Assembly: GCA_027021785.1 (NCBI GenBank) | Contig: JALUTR010000265.1 | Location: forward strand, 1-32,001 | From: Fidelibacterota bacterium | GTDB taxonomy: Bacteria; Fidelibacterota; Marinisomatia; Marinisomatales; JAADGP01 | DNA: 32,001 bases | Direction of reading: 5' to 3' | Shown: positions 9,101-16,470 of the stretch, piece after piece | Layout: every line of letters begins with the position of its first letter | How positions within the stretch are numbered: position 1 is the first letter of the stretch | The notes under the pieces: generated by a model | Told to the model about the DNA's origin: nothing | The model's input: only the letters and a program-made list of their open reading frames with translations | Database searches by the model: none | Position numbers and translations under genes: made by a program

Positions 9101-9167
9101 GTTGCAAAGCTTTAATTTCACGTTCCGATTTGGTGCCGAATAATTTCTTTAATAATGTGTTTGCCAT
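6102..9167 (-). CDS. secA: Protein translocase ATPase SecA
   Basis: Motor ATPase that drives unfolded preproteins through SecYEG at the inner membrane. Length 1021 residues, longer than the ~900 of E. coli. The Walker A motif MKTGEGKT is at 142-149. [12 protein letters not shown] (Walker B/DEAD region) is at 249-260. [13 protein letters not shown] lies just before it, and downstream are [13 protein letters not shown] and [23 protein letters not shown]. Between about 280 and 400 there is an insertion with a charged helical stretch, a feature I associate with Bacteroidota/FCB SecA. The usual C-terminal zinc-binding CxCxSG tail is missing: after GRNEK the protein ends in a basic tail with no cysteines. 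The ATG at 9167 is 21 bases after the nusB stop, so nusB-secA is probably one transcript. Confidence 0.98.
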   Translation of the reverse strand: [1021 protein letters not shown]

Positions 9168-9188
9168 TATGTTAATTCTTTTTTTCTT

Positions 9189-9629
9189 TTATGTTTGCGT
9201 AGTATCCCGGTCAGTCATTTCTTTATACACGGCATCCAAAATTCCGTTCACAAAACCGGGACTTTCTTCCGTACTATACCCTCTTGCTATTTCAATCGCT
9301 TCGGTGATCGAAACCTTCGGAGGCACGTCTTCAATAAAATATAATTCGCTGATCGCCAATCGTAATATCAGGCGATCCAACCTTGCCACCCGGTCAAAAT
9401 TCCAGTTCTCCAGATGGCGGGTGATTTTTTCATCAATCCAGGAACCATTATGTACGGTTTTCCAATAAAGGTCCTGCACAAATGTTCTGGTATCCTCATT
9501 AAAGTCATAGCGGGAAAGGATATCCTGTATAACCTTCTCCGGATTGTCCCGCGTAAGTTCCAGGGCGTACAACGCCTGGAGCACGCTCTCGCGCGCCTGT
9601 CGACGAGGATGTTTGTTACCGACAGTCAT
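9189..9629 (-). CDS. nusB: Transcription antitermination factor NusB
   Basis: Small all-helical RNA-binding protein. With NusE (ribosomal protein S10) it binds boxA and supports rRNA antitermination. Length is 146 residues, normal for the family. The signature RRQARESVLQALYALEL is near the N terminus. The C-terminal half has DRLILRLAISELYF, then PPKVSITEAIEIARGYSTEESPGFVNGILDAVYKE, which is the conserved NusB core. It is upstream of secA with a 21-base gap. Upstream toward the dehydrogenase gene are 119 bases with a hairpin, so nusB may have its own promoter there. The call is confident from motif order and length. Confidence 0.97.
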   Translation of the reverse strand: MTVGNKHPRRQARESVLQALYALELTRDNPEKVIQDILSRYDFNEDTRTFVQDLYWKTVHNGSWIDEKITRHLENWNFDRVARLDRLILRLAISELYFIEDVPPKVSITEAIEIARGYSTEESPGFVNGILDAVYKEMTDRDTTQT

Positions 9630-9661
9630 TTCCGTTCACCCGGTAGTGGTTTATTACAAAG

Positions 9662-9690
9662 AACCACGTATTTGTGGTTTTCTTTTATCT
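9662..9690. terminator. Hairpin between the acyl-CoA dehydrogenase gene and nusB
   Basis: AACCAC (9662-9667) pairs with GTGGTT (9674-9679) around a 6-base loop. On the plus strand it is followed by TTCTTTT, an ideal terminator tail, but both neighbours are on the minus strand. Read on the minus strand the tail is CTTTGTAAT, weaker. It probably ends the thiolase/dehydrogenase transcript, imperfectly. Confidence 0.4.
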
Positions 9691-9748
9691 TCATCATTGC
9701 CAATAAGTACGATCCGATTAATGTTCTGATTGATGTTTGGGTCGCGAC

Positions 9749-10897
9749 TCACCCGTTACCTTTTAATACTTCACGGGCGATGACCATTTCCTGAATTTCG
9801 GAGGTGCCTTCATATATTTGCGTGATTTTGGCATCGCGCATCAATCGCTCCACGCCATACTCCTGCATATAACCGTAGCCGCCGTGTATCTGAACACATT
9901 CACGTGCCGCATCCACCGCTGTTTGGGACGCAAACAATTTCGCCATTGAAGCTTCCTTCACATAAGATTTACGTTCATCCTTCAATTTGGCGGCTCGCCA
10001 AATCAATAAACGAGCGGCATCAACGCGGGTAGCCATCCGGGCAATCTTCGATTGAACGGCGCCGAACTGAGCAATCGGCTTCCCGAATTGTTTTCGCTCC
10101 TTTGCATAATCAATACTATGGTCCAATGCCGCCTTTGCTATTCCCAGGGCCTGGGAAGCGATTCCGATCCGCCCCCCGTCGAGCGTATGTAAAGCAATCC
10201 GAAAACCAAGTCCTTCCTCACCAATCAGATTCGCGGCCGGGACGTGGCAATCCTCAAAATACAATTCACATGTATCCGAGCCCCTGATGCCCAACTTATC
10301 TTCCTTTTTACCCGTCGAAAACCCGGGAGTTCCTTTTTCGACAATAAAAGCCGAAATCCCCTTATAACCAATCCCTTTTTGCGTAATCGCGAAAACGATC
10401 ACCACACCGGAATGAATGCCGTTGGTGACCCAATTTTTGGTTCCGTTTAAAATATAATCACCGCCCTTTTTCACGGCATAGGTACGCATATTGCTGGCAT
10501 CCGAACCGGATTGCGGTTCGCTCAGACTAAAGGCTCCCAGCAATTCACCAGTCGCCAACTTGGTAAGGTATTTTTCGCACTGTTGCTCGTTCGCCCAATC
10601 CACAAGCAACTGACATACCAGGGAATTATTTACCGACATTACAACACCCGCGGAAGCATCCACGCGGGAAATTTCCTCGATTGCAATCACGTAACTGACC
10701 GTATCCAGGCCGGCGCCGTTCCACTTTTCAGGCACCATCATACCCAGGAAGCCTAATTTCCCCATCATTCGAATTTGTTGAGCGGGGAACTCCGCTTTTT
10801 CATCCCGCATAATCACCCCGGGAGCCAAATGCTTTTCGGCAAATCGGCGCGCGGTCTTCCGAATTAATTCCTGTTCCCCGGTCAGATGAAAATTCAT
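9749..10897 (-). CDS. Acyl-CoA dehydrogenase (short/medium-chain type)
   Basis: FAD enzyme that makes a trans-2-enoyl-CoA from an acyl-CoA, the first oxidative step of beta-oxidation. In the reverse direction it is the last step of butyrate-type pathways. Length 382 residues is typical. FAD/substrate-loop signature FSLSEPQSGSD is at 123-133. GIRGSDTCELYFEDC and RKQFGKPIAQFGAVQ follow in the usual order. The C terminus has QIHGGYGYMQEYGVERLMRDAKITQIYEGTSEIQ, with the expected catalytic base Glu363 in YEGT. Its start codon overlaps the thiolase stop as TGATG, so the two are translationally coupled. No ETF genes are in the window. Substrate chain length cannot be read from sequence alone; butyryl-CoA is a reasonable guess given the thiolase partner. 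Confidence 0.95.
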   Translation of the reverse strand: MNFHLTGEQELIRKTARRFAEKHLAPGVIMRDEKAEFPAQQIRMMGKLGFLGMMVPEKWNGAGLDTVSYVIAIEEISRVDASAGVVMSVNNSLVCQLLVDWANEQQCEKYLTKLATGELLGAFSLSEPQSGSDASNMRTYAVKKGGDYILNGTKNWVTNGIHSGVVIVFAITQKGIGYKGISAFIVEKGTPGFSTGKKEDKLGIRGSDTCELYFEDCHVPAANLIGEEGLGFRIALHTLDGGRIGIASQALGIAKAALDHSIDYAKERKQFGKPIAQFGAVQSKIARMATRVDAARLLIWRAAKLKDERKSYVKEASMAKLFASQTAVDAARECVQIHGGYGYMQEYGVERLMRDAKITQIYEGTSEIQEMVIAREVLKGNG

Positions 10898-12084
10898 CAG
10901 ATTCTTTCGATTATGACCGCCGACGCTTCCCCCCCGCCAATACAGAGGGTAGCCAACCCGGTCCGTGATCGGGTTCTTTCCAGCGCATGGACCAGGGTGG
11001 TTAAAATCCGCGCTCCCGAGGCCCCGATCGGGTGTCCCAGGGCTATTGCCCCACCGTGAACGTTCACTTTTTCAGGGTCTATTTTAAAATCATCGATTGC
11101 CGCCATCGCGACGGGAGCAAAGGCTTCGTTGATTTCCCATAAATCAATATCACCGGGCTCCATTCCGGCTTTTTTCAGCACCTTCCCTATGGCTTTTGTG
11201 GGGGCGGTGGTAAACCATTCCGGCGCGTGGGCCGCCGATGCCTGGGCAATGATGCGTAACCCGGGATTCAAATTCAAATCTTCCGCCATCTCACGGGACA
11301 TAAGCAAAATCGCTGCTGCTCCGTCATTGATTTTGGATGCATTGGCGGCGGTGATTGTTCCGTCCCGTTCAAAAGCCGGACGTAGTTTGGCCATCTTCTC
11401 AAACCTTGCACGTCCCGGTTCTTCATCCTGATTAATCGTGATCGGCTCACCCTTGCGCTGAGGAACTTCCACCGGGATAATCTCCGAAGCAAACCACCCC
11501 TCGGACTGCGCGTGCTGTGCCTTGAGATACGATTTTTTCGCAAATTCGTCCTGCTGTTCGCGGGAGTATTTCTTCTCCCGGGCACAAAGTTCGGCACAGT
11601 TTCCCATGTGCATATCGTTGTATACGTCCCATAATCCGTCTTTAATCATACTGTCGATAAGTTTCCCGTGTCCCAGGCGATATCCCTCGCGCGCCTTCGG
11701 CAACAAGTAAGGCGCCGATGACATATTCTCCATACCCCCGGCAACTACGCACCGGGCATCGCCCACCTGGACGGCCTGCGCAGCCAACATCACGGCTTTC
11801 AACCCCGAACCACACATTTTATTAATGGTTAAACACTCGACATCATTCGGAAGACCGGCAAATATAGCCGCCTGCCGTGCCGGCGCCTGTCCCAATCCTG
11901 CGGACAACACATTCCCCATGATAACCTCGTCCACCTGTTCAGGATTAATCCCGGCCCGGTCGACCACACCTTTGATGGCCAGGGCGCCGAGGCGCGGCGC
12001 GGATAGTGAGGACAAGGCACCCTGGAAAGAACCGACCGGCGTTCGCCCGGCGGCAATAAGTACAACTTCATAGATCTGGGACAT
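10897..12084 (-). CDS. Acetyl-CoA acetyltransferase (thiolase)
   Basis: Thiolase II family, joining two acetyl-CoA to acetoacetyl-CoA or cleaving 3-ketoacyl-CoA. Length 395 residues is standard. The nucleophile Cys91 is in NKMCGSGLKAV (88-98). The catalytic His351 is in GGAIALGHPIGASGAR, and the acid/base Cys381 is in LCIGGGEASAV. The start is supported by AGGAAG five bases upstream of ATG. It is the first gene of a two-gene unit with the acyl-CoA dehydrogenase, whose ATG overlaps this stop by one base. The pair would work in fatty-acid oxidation, or in chain elongation to butyryl-CoA if crotonase and 3-hydroxyacyl-CoA dehydrogenase are encoded elsewhere. Those two are absent here. Confidence 0.96.
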   Translation of the reverse strand: MSQIYEVVLIAAGRTPVGSFQGALSSLSAPRLGALAIKGVVDRAGINPEQVDEVIMGNVLSAGLGQAPARQAAIFAGLPNDVECLTINKMCGSGLKAVMLAAQAVQVGDARCVVAGGMENMSSAPYLLPKAREGYRLGHGKLIDSMIKDGLWDVYNDMHMGNCAELCAREKKYSREQQDEFAKKSYLKAQHAQSEGWFASEIIPVEVPQRKGEPITINQDEEPGRARFEKMAKLRPAFERDGTITAANASKINDGAAAILLMSREMAEDLNLNPGLRIIAQASAAHAPEWFTTAPTKAIGKVLKKAGMEPGDIDLWEINEAFAPVAMAAIDDFKIDPEKVNVHGGAIALGHPIGASGARILTTLVHALERTRSRTGLATLCIGGGEASAVIIERI

Positions 12085-12487
12085 TCGCTGCTTCCTGTTG
12101 AGTTATGGTTTGAAAATTGGTTACATTAAATATGCTCGCCCACAAAACCCGCCTGACAACTGGCAACACGTGAAACAAACCCGGCGGATCAGGAGACAAC
12201 CCCCTGATCCTTCGGGTCCCGTCGAATCGGGGCCTTATGGTGACAGTGGAAAAGATCACATTTACCGTCTTTTGAATACCTTATTTGAATGGATCATAAT
12301 CCCTATTGATGCGAGGTTACCCCGCAGCTAATCCATACTTGAAATTAGTAAAATTTACTGCTATTCACATAAACTTTCGACCCCAACTCATATTATTTGG
12401 GTGACGGCGGATTCGTTGGAATCATCGCGAATAGTTTCAGGTCCTCCTCCAATGATCGACGGTTTTATTTTCCGGGACTGTTCAGAA
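12085..12487. other. Gene-free spacer between thiolase and phoH, with a parS-like half site and a hairpin
   Basis: There is no credible gene in these 403 bases. 12162-12177 matches the right half of the ParB-binding consensus exactly (GTGAAACA at 12170-12177) but the left half poorly, about 12 of 16 overall. An 8-bp perfect hairpin pairs GGATCAGG (12186-12193) with CCTGATCC (12203-12210), with no T-run on either side. The thiolase promoter should be near 12100-12160 on the minus strand but is not clear enough to place. Confidence 0.45.
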
Positions 12488-13423
12488 TTAATTCGCACGA
12501 TCATAAGCCTTGATGATTTCCCGGACCAGATGATGCCTGACGACATCCTCTTCGGTAAGTTGCACGAAACCGATGCCATCGATTTCTTTCAGGATATCGA
12601 TCACCTGAATCAGGCCCGAATCCGATTTCCGGGGCAGGTCCACCTGGGTAATATCACCGGTGATTATGGCCCGGGAATTAACTCCCAGGCGGGTTAAGAA
12701 CATCTTCATTTGCATGGTGGCTGCATTTTGGGCTTCATCCAAAATCAGGAAAGCATTGTTTATTGTACGTCCCCGCATATAGGCCAGCGGAATTACTTCA
12801 ATAATGTTCTTCGCCAGCAACGGTTTAAGCCTGGTTTGAGGGATCATCTCCCCCAATGCGTCATAAAGAGGCGTTAAATAAGGATCGACTTTCTCTTTCA
12901 GGTCCCCGGGCAAAAATCCAAGACTCTCGCCGGCTTCCACGGCGGGACGACAAAGGATTATCCGGTCCACCTCATGATTATCCAGGGCCGCTACGGCAAA
13001 GGCTACAGCCAGGAACGTTTTCCCCGTTCCCGCCGGACCCACACTAAAAACGATATCGTTTTCCTGTACCGTACGCACATACCGTTCCTGCCCCGGGGTT
13101 TTGGCCGAGATAGCGCCTTTCCGCCCATAATGAATCACCGCGTCCGGCACTTTGCTCTCATGCCCGTTGTCAACGGTTACAATATGAATAAGCTGCCGCA
13201 CATCATCCTGGGTCAGGCTGCTTTTCCGCGATAAGGTCTGTATCATTTCATGGAAAACTTCACGGATTAAATCGATTTGAATCCGGTCTCCTTCAAGGTG
13301 AACTTCATTACCCCTTACCAGAAGTTTGGTCGCAAACGCATCTTCAATCAGTTTCAAATGGGAATCGGCCACCCCGAATAAGGCGGTAAGATCCACACCT
13401 TTTAATTCAATTGTCTTTTTCAT
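12488..13423 (-). CDS. phoH: PhoH family ATPase (PhoH/YbeZ type)
   Basis: Cytosolic P-loop ATPase linked to RNA metabolism and ribosome maturation in bacteria, often with ybeY. Length 311 residues fits. The N-terminal ~70 residues look like the KH-like domain of this family. Walker A GPAGTGKT is at 129-136, then LCRPAVEAGESLGFLPGDLKEKVDPY, the diagnostic PhoH stretch. Walker B LILDEAQ is at 226-232, followed by FLTRLGVNSRAIITGDITQVDLP. The ATG at 13423 has AAAAGGA just upstream. No ybeY is adjacent. The gene is divergent from the lipoprotein gene, with a 73-base shared upstream region at 13424-13496. The biochemical role is known only in outline for the family. Confidence 0.96.
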   Translation of the reverse strand: MKKTIELKGVDLTALFGVADSHLKLIEDAFATKLLVRGNEVHLEGDRIQIDLIREVFHEMIQTLSRKSSLTQDDVRQLIHIVTVDNGHESKVPDAVIHYGRKGAISAKTPGQERYVRTVQENDIVFSVGPAGTGKTFLAVAFAVAALDNHEVDRIILCRPAVEAGESLGFLPGDLKEKVDPYLTPLYDALGEMIPQTRLKPLLAKNIIEVIPLAYMRGRTINNAFLILDEAQNAATMQMKMFLTRLGVNSRAIITGDITQVDLPRKSDSGLIQVIDILKEIDGIGFVQLTEEDVVRHHLVREIIKAYDRAN

Positions 13424-13496
13424 TCCTTTTGATCTTGGCTATTTTCTGACCATTAATTTAAGGTATGCAAAAGTTTTACCCAGCTAATTACACCGA

Positions 13497-14381
13497 ATGA
13501 GAACAACTGGCAATTACGGATTCGACGGTCTTAAAGGGTTTTTCATCGTCGTGCTTTTCATTGTTTTTAGTTGTCAGCCTTCCCGGTTTACATCACAAGG
13601 CACCCTTGAAAAAAACGCGAACTACCTGGAGCAACAGGGTTATTCGCATTGGGAAAAGCGGACAACTTCAAAAGATGCGCGCATGGCCCGCTATTATTTA
13701 TCGCAGGCTTATTCCCTGAAGCCGAAGAATCCCGAACTGGCAATTGCCGTCAGTCACGCCTATTATTATGAAGCGCAATATATTGAACCCGACCCGGCCG
13801 TAAAAGACAGCCTTTTCCTGCTGGGAGCGGAAATCGCGAAGGAGGCGCTTCTGAACTCCCCCCGCGTTGTAACGGCATTACAGGATGTGGCGGGAGACAG
13901 CAACGATATTATACAAAAGGCCGTCGAGGTCACCGACGAATCGCTGGTTCCGGCCCTGTATTGGTGGGCGGCAAACATGGGGAGTTACCTGGTTACAAAA
14001 GCCGTAATGACCCGTATGCGACACCGGGAACAACTTGAAATAATTATGCATCGCGTTTTGACGCTGAATCCGAATTATTACTACGGTGGGCCATACCGCT
14101 TTTTCGGGACCCTTTACGCCCGTCTGCCAGGCGTAGCACTGTCACAATCCAAAGCCTATTTTGACCAGGCTATCACCGCCTACCCGGACTTTTTGGCCAC
14201 CCGAGTGCTCCTGGCACAGTATTACCATACCAAAGCCGGCAACCGGGAACAATTTCATACCGAACTGGAAAAGGTCATTGCCGCTGATCCCACCCTGATT
14301 CCGGAGGCTATGCCTGAAAACCTGTATGAACAGGAACGGGCAAAAAAATTGCTGGAACAAGAAGCGTCACTGTTCGAGTAG
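13497..14381 (+). CDS. Predicted lipoprotein, TatT-like (TRAP transporter T-component family)
   Basis: A 294-residue secreted protein. Residues 1-25 form a signal peptide with a hydrophobic core (FFIVVLFIV), and VFS-Cys26 is a plausible lipobox, so it should be lipid-anchored in the periplasm. The mature part is helical and TPR-like: RYYLSQAYSLKPKNPELA near 65-85, ALYWWAANMGSYL near 155-170, LTLNPNYYYGGPYRFFGTLYARLPG near 185-210, then SKAYFDQAITAYPDF and LLAQYYHTKAGNREQFHTELEKVIAADP. This order matches what I know of TatT, a trimeric partner of periplasmic TRAP-type ligand binding proteins first described in Treponema. No TRAP membrane or solute-binding genes are adjacent, so the partner is unknown. 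The ATG lacks a clear Shine-Dalgarno. Confidence 0.75.
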   Translation: MRTTGNYGFDGLKGFFIVVLFIVFSCQPSRFTSQGTLEKNANYLEQQGYSHWEKRTTSKDARMARYYLSQAYSLKPKNPELAIAVSHAYYYEAQYIEPDPAVKDSLFLLGAEIAKEALLNSPRVVTALQDVAGDSNDIIQKAVEVTDESLVPALYWWAANMGSYLVTKAVMTRMRHREQLEIIMHRVLTLNPNYYYGGPYRFFGTLYARLPGVALSQSKAYFDQAITAYPDFLATRVLLAQYYHTKAGNREQFHTELEKVIAADPTLIPEAMPENLYEQERAKKLLEQEASLFE

Positions 14382-14478
14382 TTTTGGACAACAATCGATT
14401 TATCTGTTTCCACTCTTTACACATTTATTTTAAAATCAAACCGGTAGTGTTGACGAAACACGAACTGCGGGTAAGACG

Positions 14479-15090
14479 ATGATGACCATTTTATTGTCAG
14501 CGACCCTCGTTATCCTGTTTACCTGTATTCTCCTGTTCCTTTTTTTCCCATTCCATGTAATGGTTCGCGGAACATTGATAATGAATACTTCCGTATTTAC
14601 TCTAAACGGGAAGGTGTTGTTCGGCGGGAGATCCTTCGGTGTAGGCGTTAAATCAACCCGGTTCAATGAGCTGTTTTTCGGTCCCTATTCAAAACCTTGG
14701 TTTACATTCCGGTTTAAACCGGAATCGGGGGAAAAAGCAAAAGGAGAAATCGAACCGAAAACATGGATCACCAGGATCAAGAAACAATCCTCTCTGATTA
14801 AAAGCCTACGGGCCGGTTTGGGCGCTGTTAAATGGGATCATTTTTCACTGCGGGGAATTGTTGGGTTTCAGAATCCCATGACAACCGGAATTTTCTTCGG
14901 ATTGATTCACGGTATCCGATCCATTATTCCCGACGATCGGGTTACGGTTGTCATCACTCCCCGGTTTCCGATGGCAAGTCGTGAATTATCCGGATTACAC
15001 ACCGATCTTTCGGCATCACTGGGAATAAAATTCCGACCGGGCCTATTTGTCTGGAAAGCTGCGCAGACCTATTTAAATTTCAAACCTTAG
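14479..15090 (+). CDS. DUF2953-like membrane-anchored protein (YtfI-like)
   Basis: A 203-residue protein of unknown function. It has one N-terminal membrane segment, about residues 3-25, rich in L, I, F and V. The rest is soluble and beta-rich, with GTLIMNTSVFTLNGKVLFGG after the helix and YSKPWFTFRF further on. Late in the protein are FQNPMTTGIFFGLIHGIRSIIP and VTVVITPRFP, an arrangement resembling the DUF2953 family. In Bacillus the DUF2953 protein YtfI is encoded next to YtfJ, and here the next gene is also GerW/YtfJ-like, which strengthens the assignment. The gap to that gene is 12 bases, and the Shine-Dalgarno of the next gene starts right after this stop. Family is likely but not certain. 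Confidence 0.65.
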   Translation: MMTILLSATLVILFTCILLFLFFPFHVMVRGTLIMNTSVFTLNGKVLFGGRSFGVGVKSTRFNELFFGPYSKPWFTFRFKPESGEKAKGEIEPKTWITRIKKQSSLIKSLRAGLGAVKWDHFSLRGIVGFQNPMTTGIFFGLIHGIRSIIPDDRVTVVITPRFPMASRELSGLHTDLSASLGIKFRPGLFVWKAAQTYLNFKP

Positions 15091-15102
15091 AAAGGAGTGC
15101 TT

Positions 15103-15510
15103 ATGAACATAACCGATTTAATAAAAAACACCCTGGAAGAACTCCAGAATCTGATGGTTTCAAAACTGATTGTCGGGGATCCGATCCAAACCGGTGATCA
15201 TACGGTTATTCCCGTATCGAAAGTAATGTTCGGTTTTGGCGGGGGCGGGGGTGAGAATACATACAAAAAAGACAATACCGGAACCGGCCAGGGAATCGGT
15301 GGCGGCTGGTCAATCGAACCGGTTGCTTTTGTTGTCATCGGTCCGGACGGAGCACGTTTATTAACGATCGGGGAAAAGGAAAACGCCGTTTCAAAATTGA
15401 TTAACCTTGCGCCTAAGGTCGTTGATGCCGTAAAGGATATGGTCGAAAAAAAGAGCGAGCAGTCAGAGGAAAGTGACCAATCCGGAGATGAATCTTCGTC
15501 TGAAAAATGA
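15103..15510 (+). CDS. GerW/YtfJ-family protein
   Basis: A 135-residue cytoplasmic protein. Near the N terminus it has LIKNTLEELQNLM. Next is GDPIQTGDHTVIPVSKVMFGFGGGGG (25-50), a second glycine-rich run GTGQGIGGGWS (60-70), and IEPVAFVVIGPDGARLL. This is the GerW (YtfJ) pattern, named for a Bacillus spore-germination protein but widespread in non-sporulating bacteria with no known role. The C-terminal ~25 residues are very acidic and serine-rich and look disordered. I chose the ATG at 15103 because AAAGGAG (15091-15097) sits five bases before it. The in-frame GTG at 15097 overlaps that site and is unlikely. It forms a pair with the DUF2953-like gene upstream. Confidence 0.85.
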   Translation: MNITDLIKNTLEELQNLMVSKLIVGDPIQTGDHTVIPVSKVMFGFGGGGGENTYKKDNTGTGQGIGGGWSIEPVAFVVIGPDGARLLTIGEKENAVSKLINLAPKVVDAVKDMVEKKSEQSEESDQSGDESSSEK

Positions 15511-15607
15511 ATTGGGTTTCATTTCATATGTTTCTTATCCCCCAATTATCCTCAACCAAAATCTCGCGGCGCAGTTACTTAGGGTATTCATAGCCGGTCG
15601 TCTTCGG

Positions 15608-15615
15608 AAAGGAGG
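15608..15615 (+). promoter_or_regulatory. Strong Shine-Dalgarno with no ATG/GTG/TTG at proper spacing
   Basis: AAAGGAGG here is an excellent ribosome binding site. The first conventional in-frame start, TTG at 15637, is 21 bases away. At the ideal 6-base spacing the in-frame codon is ATC (15622). The codons before it are ATA. This bears on the true start of the PlsY-like gene. Confidence 0.7.
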
Positions 15616-15636
15616 ATAATAATCCCTGTATTTAAA

Positions 15637-16236
15637 TTGTTTTCCGTTGCGGTAATCGGCTATTTACTGGGCAATATCCAAACCGGTTATATTCTAACCC
15701 GGTTAACCCGAAAAGGTGATATTCATCGTAAAAACTCCGGCAAGGCCGGGGCACCCAATACAGTAGTCACTCCTGGATGGAAATATAATCTGGTTACTCT
15801 CTTTATTAATGCTATAAAAGCCACATCGGCCGTTTATATCAGTAACTTTTTGTATCCGGATGAAACGGTGTTGGCCTTTTTTGCCGGTATCATGGCTGTA
15901 TTAGGGGATATTTATCCGGCGGTAATAAAATTTAAAGGAGGGAAAGGAATCGCGCCACTTTTAGGGGTGTTACTGGGTTTTGATATCAGGCTTGCCTTAC
16001 TCCTGGTAATAATCGGAGGTGCGGCGGTAATAATATCGAATTATGTTATGCTGGGAAACGTGGTTATTGTCGTCCTGTTGCCGATCTTTTTGTTTTACTA
16101 CGGTTATTCAACCCCTGTTATCCTGATGAGCATGTCTATCTCGATTTTGGCGATTTGGAAACACCGGATTAACTTTCAACGCCTGGTAAGCGGGGAAGAA
16201 GAAACCTTTCGATCCCTGTTTAAAACAAAAAAATGA
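15637..16236 (+). CDS. Divergent PlsY-like glycerol-3-phosphate acyltransferase (membrane)
   Basis: PlsY transfers an acyl group from acyl-phosphate to glycerol-3-phosphate, the first step of phospholipid synthesis, in the inner membrane. The ~199 residues and the hydrophobic profile fit. Three loop motifs are recognisable. The first is GYLLGNIQTGYIL followed by NSGKAGAPNT, where most relatives have GSGNIGATN. The second is GDIYPAVIKFKGGKGIAP, where most have GH-x-FP and end in AT. The third is WKHRINFQRLVSGEE, which keeps the expected His, Asn and final Glu. The substitutions make this a divergent member, perhaps a paralogue with altered activity. The coordinate given uses TTG as first conventional start. 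A start at 15622 (ATC) is better placed against the Shine-Dalgarno and would add five residues. It lies 126 bases after the GerW-like gene, in the same direction. Confidence 0.8.
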   Translation: MFSVAVIGYLLGNIQTGYILTRLTRKGDIHRKNSGKAGAPNTVVTPGWKYNLVTLFINAIKATSAVYISNFLYPDETVLAFFAGIMAVLGDIYPAVIKFKGGKGIAPLLGVLLGFDIRLALLLVIIGGAAVIISNYVMLGNVVIVVLLPIFLFYYGYSTPVILMSMSISILAIWKHRINFQRLVSGEEETFRSLFKTKK

Positions 16237-16470
16237 TGATTGACGCAATCTTGTCACATATTATGGAAATGTTCATATGCCCAAACGGAAAAAGGGTTAC
16301 GGTGATCTCCGGTGATCGGCTTCACGCATCACGTTTCATCCGCCTGTCGGCAGATTGCCTCAGCCTCAATCCGGGCCCGTTCCTGACGAATATCCGGGAA
16401 TGGAAAATATAAACGACACCATTATAAATTTAAGAGATCGTAAACCATGGATTAAGAAAAGGAGACTTTC

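Noticed and set aside
12098-12331. 77-codon ORF between thiolase and phoH
   Set aside because: No Shine-Dalgarno, no recognisable features, and it spans a hairpin.
15510-15547. 7-bp inverted repeat (AATTGGG/CCCAATT) after the GerW-like gene as a terminator
   Set aside because: Loop of 24 bases, weak stem and no T-run after it.
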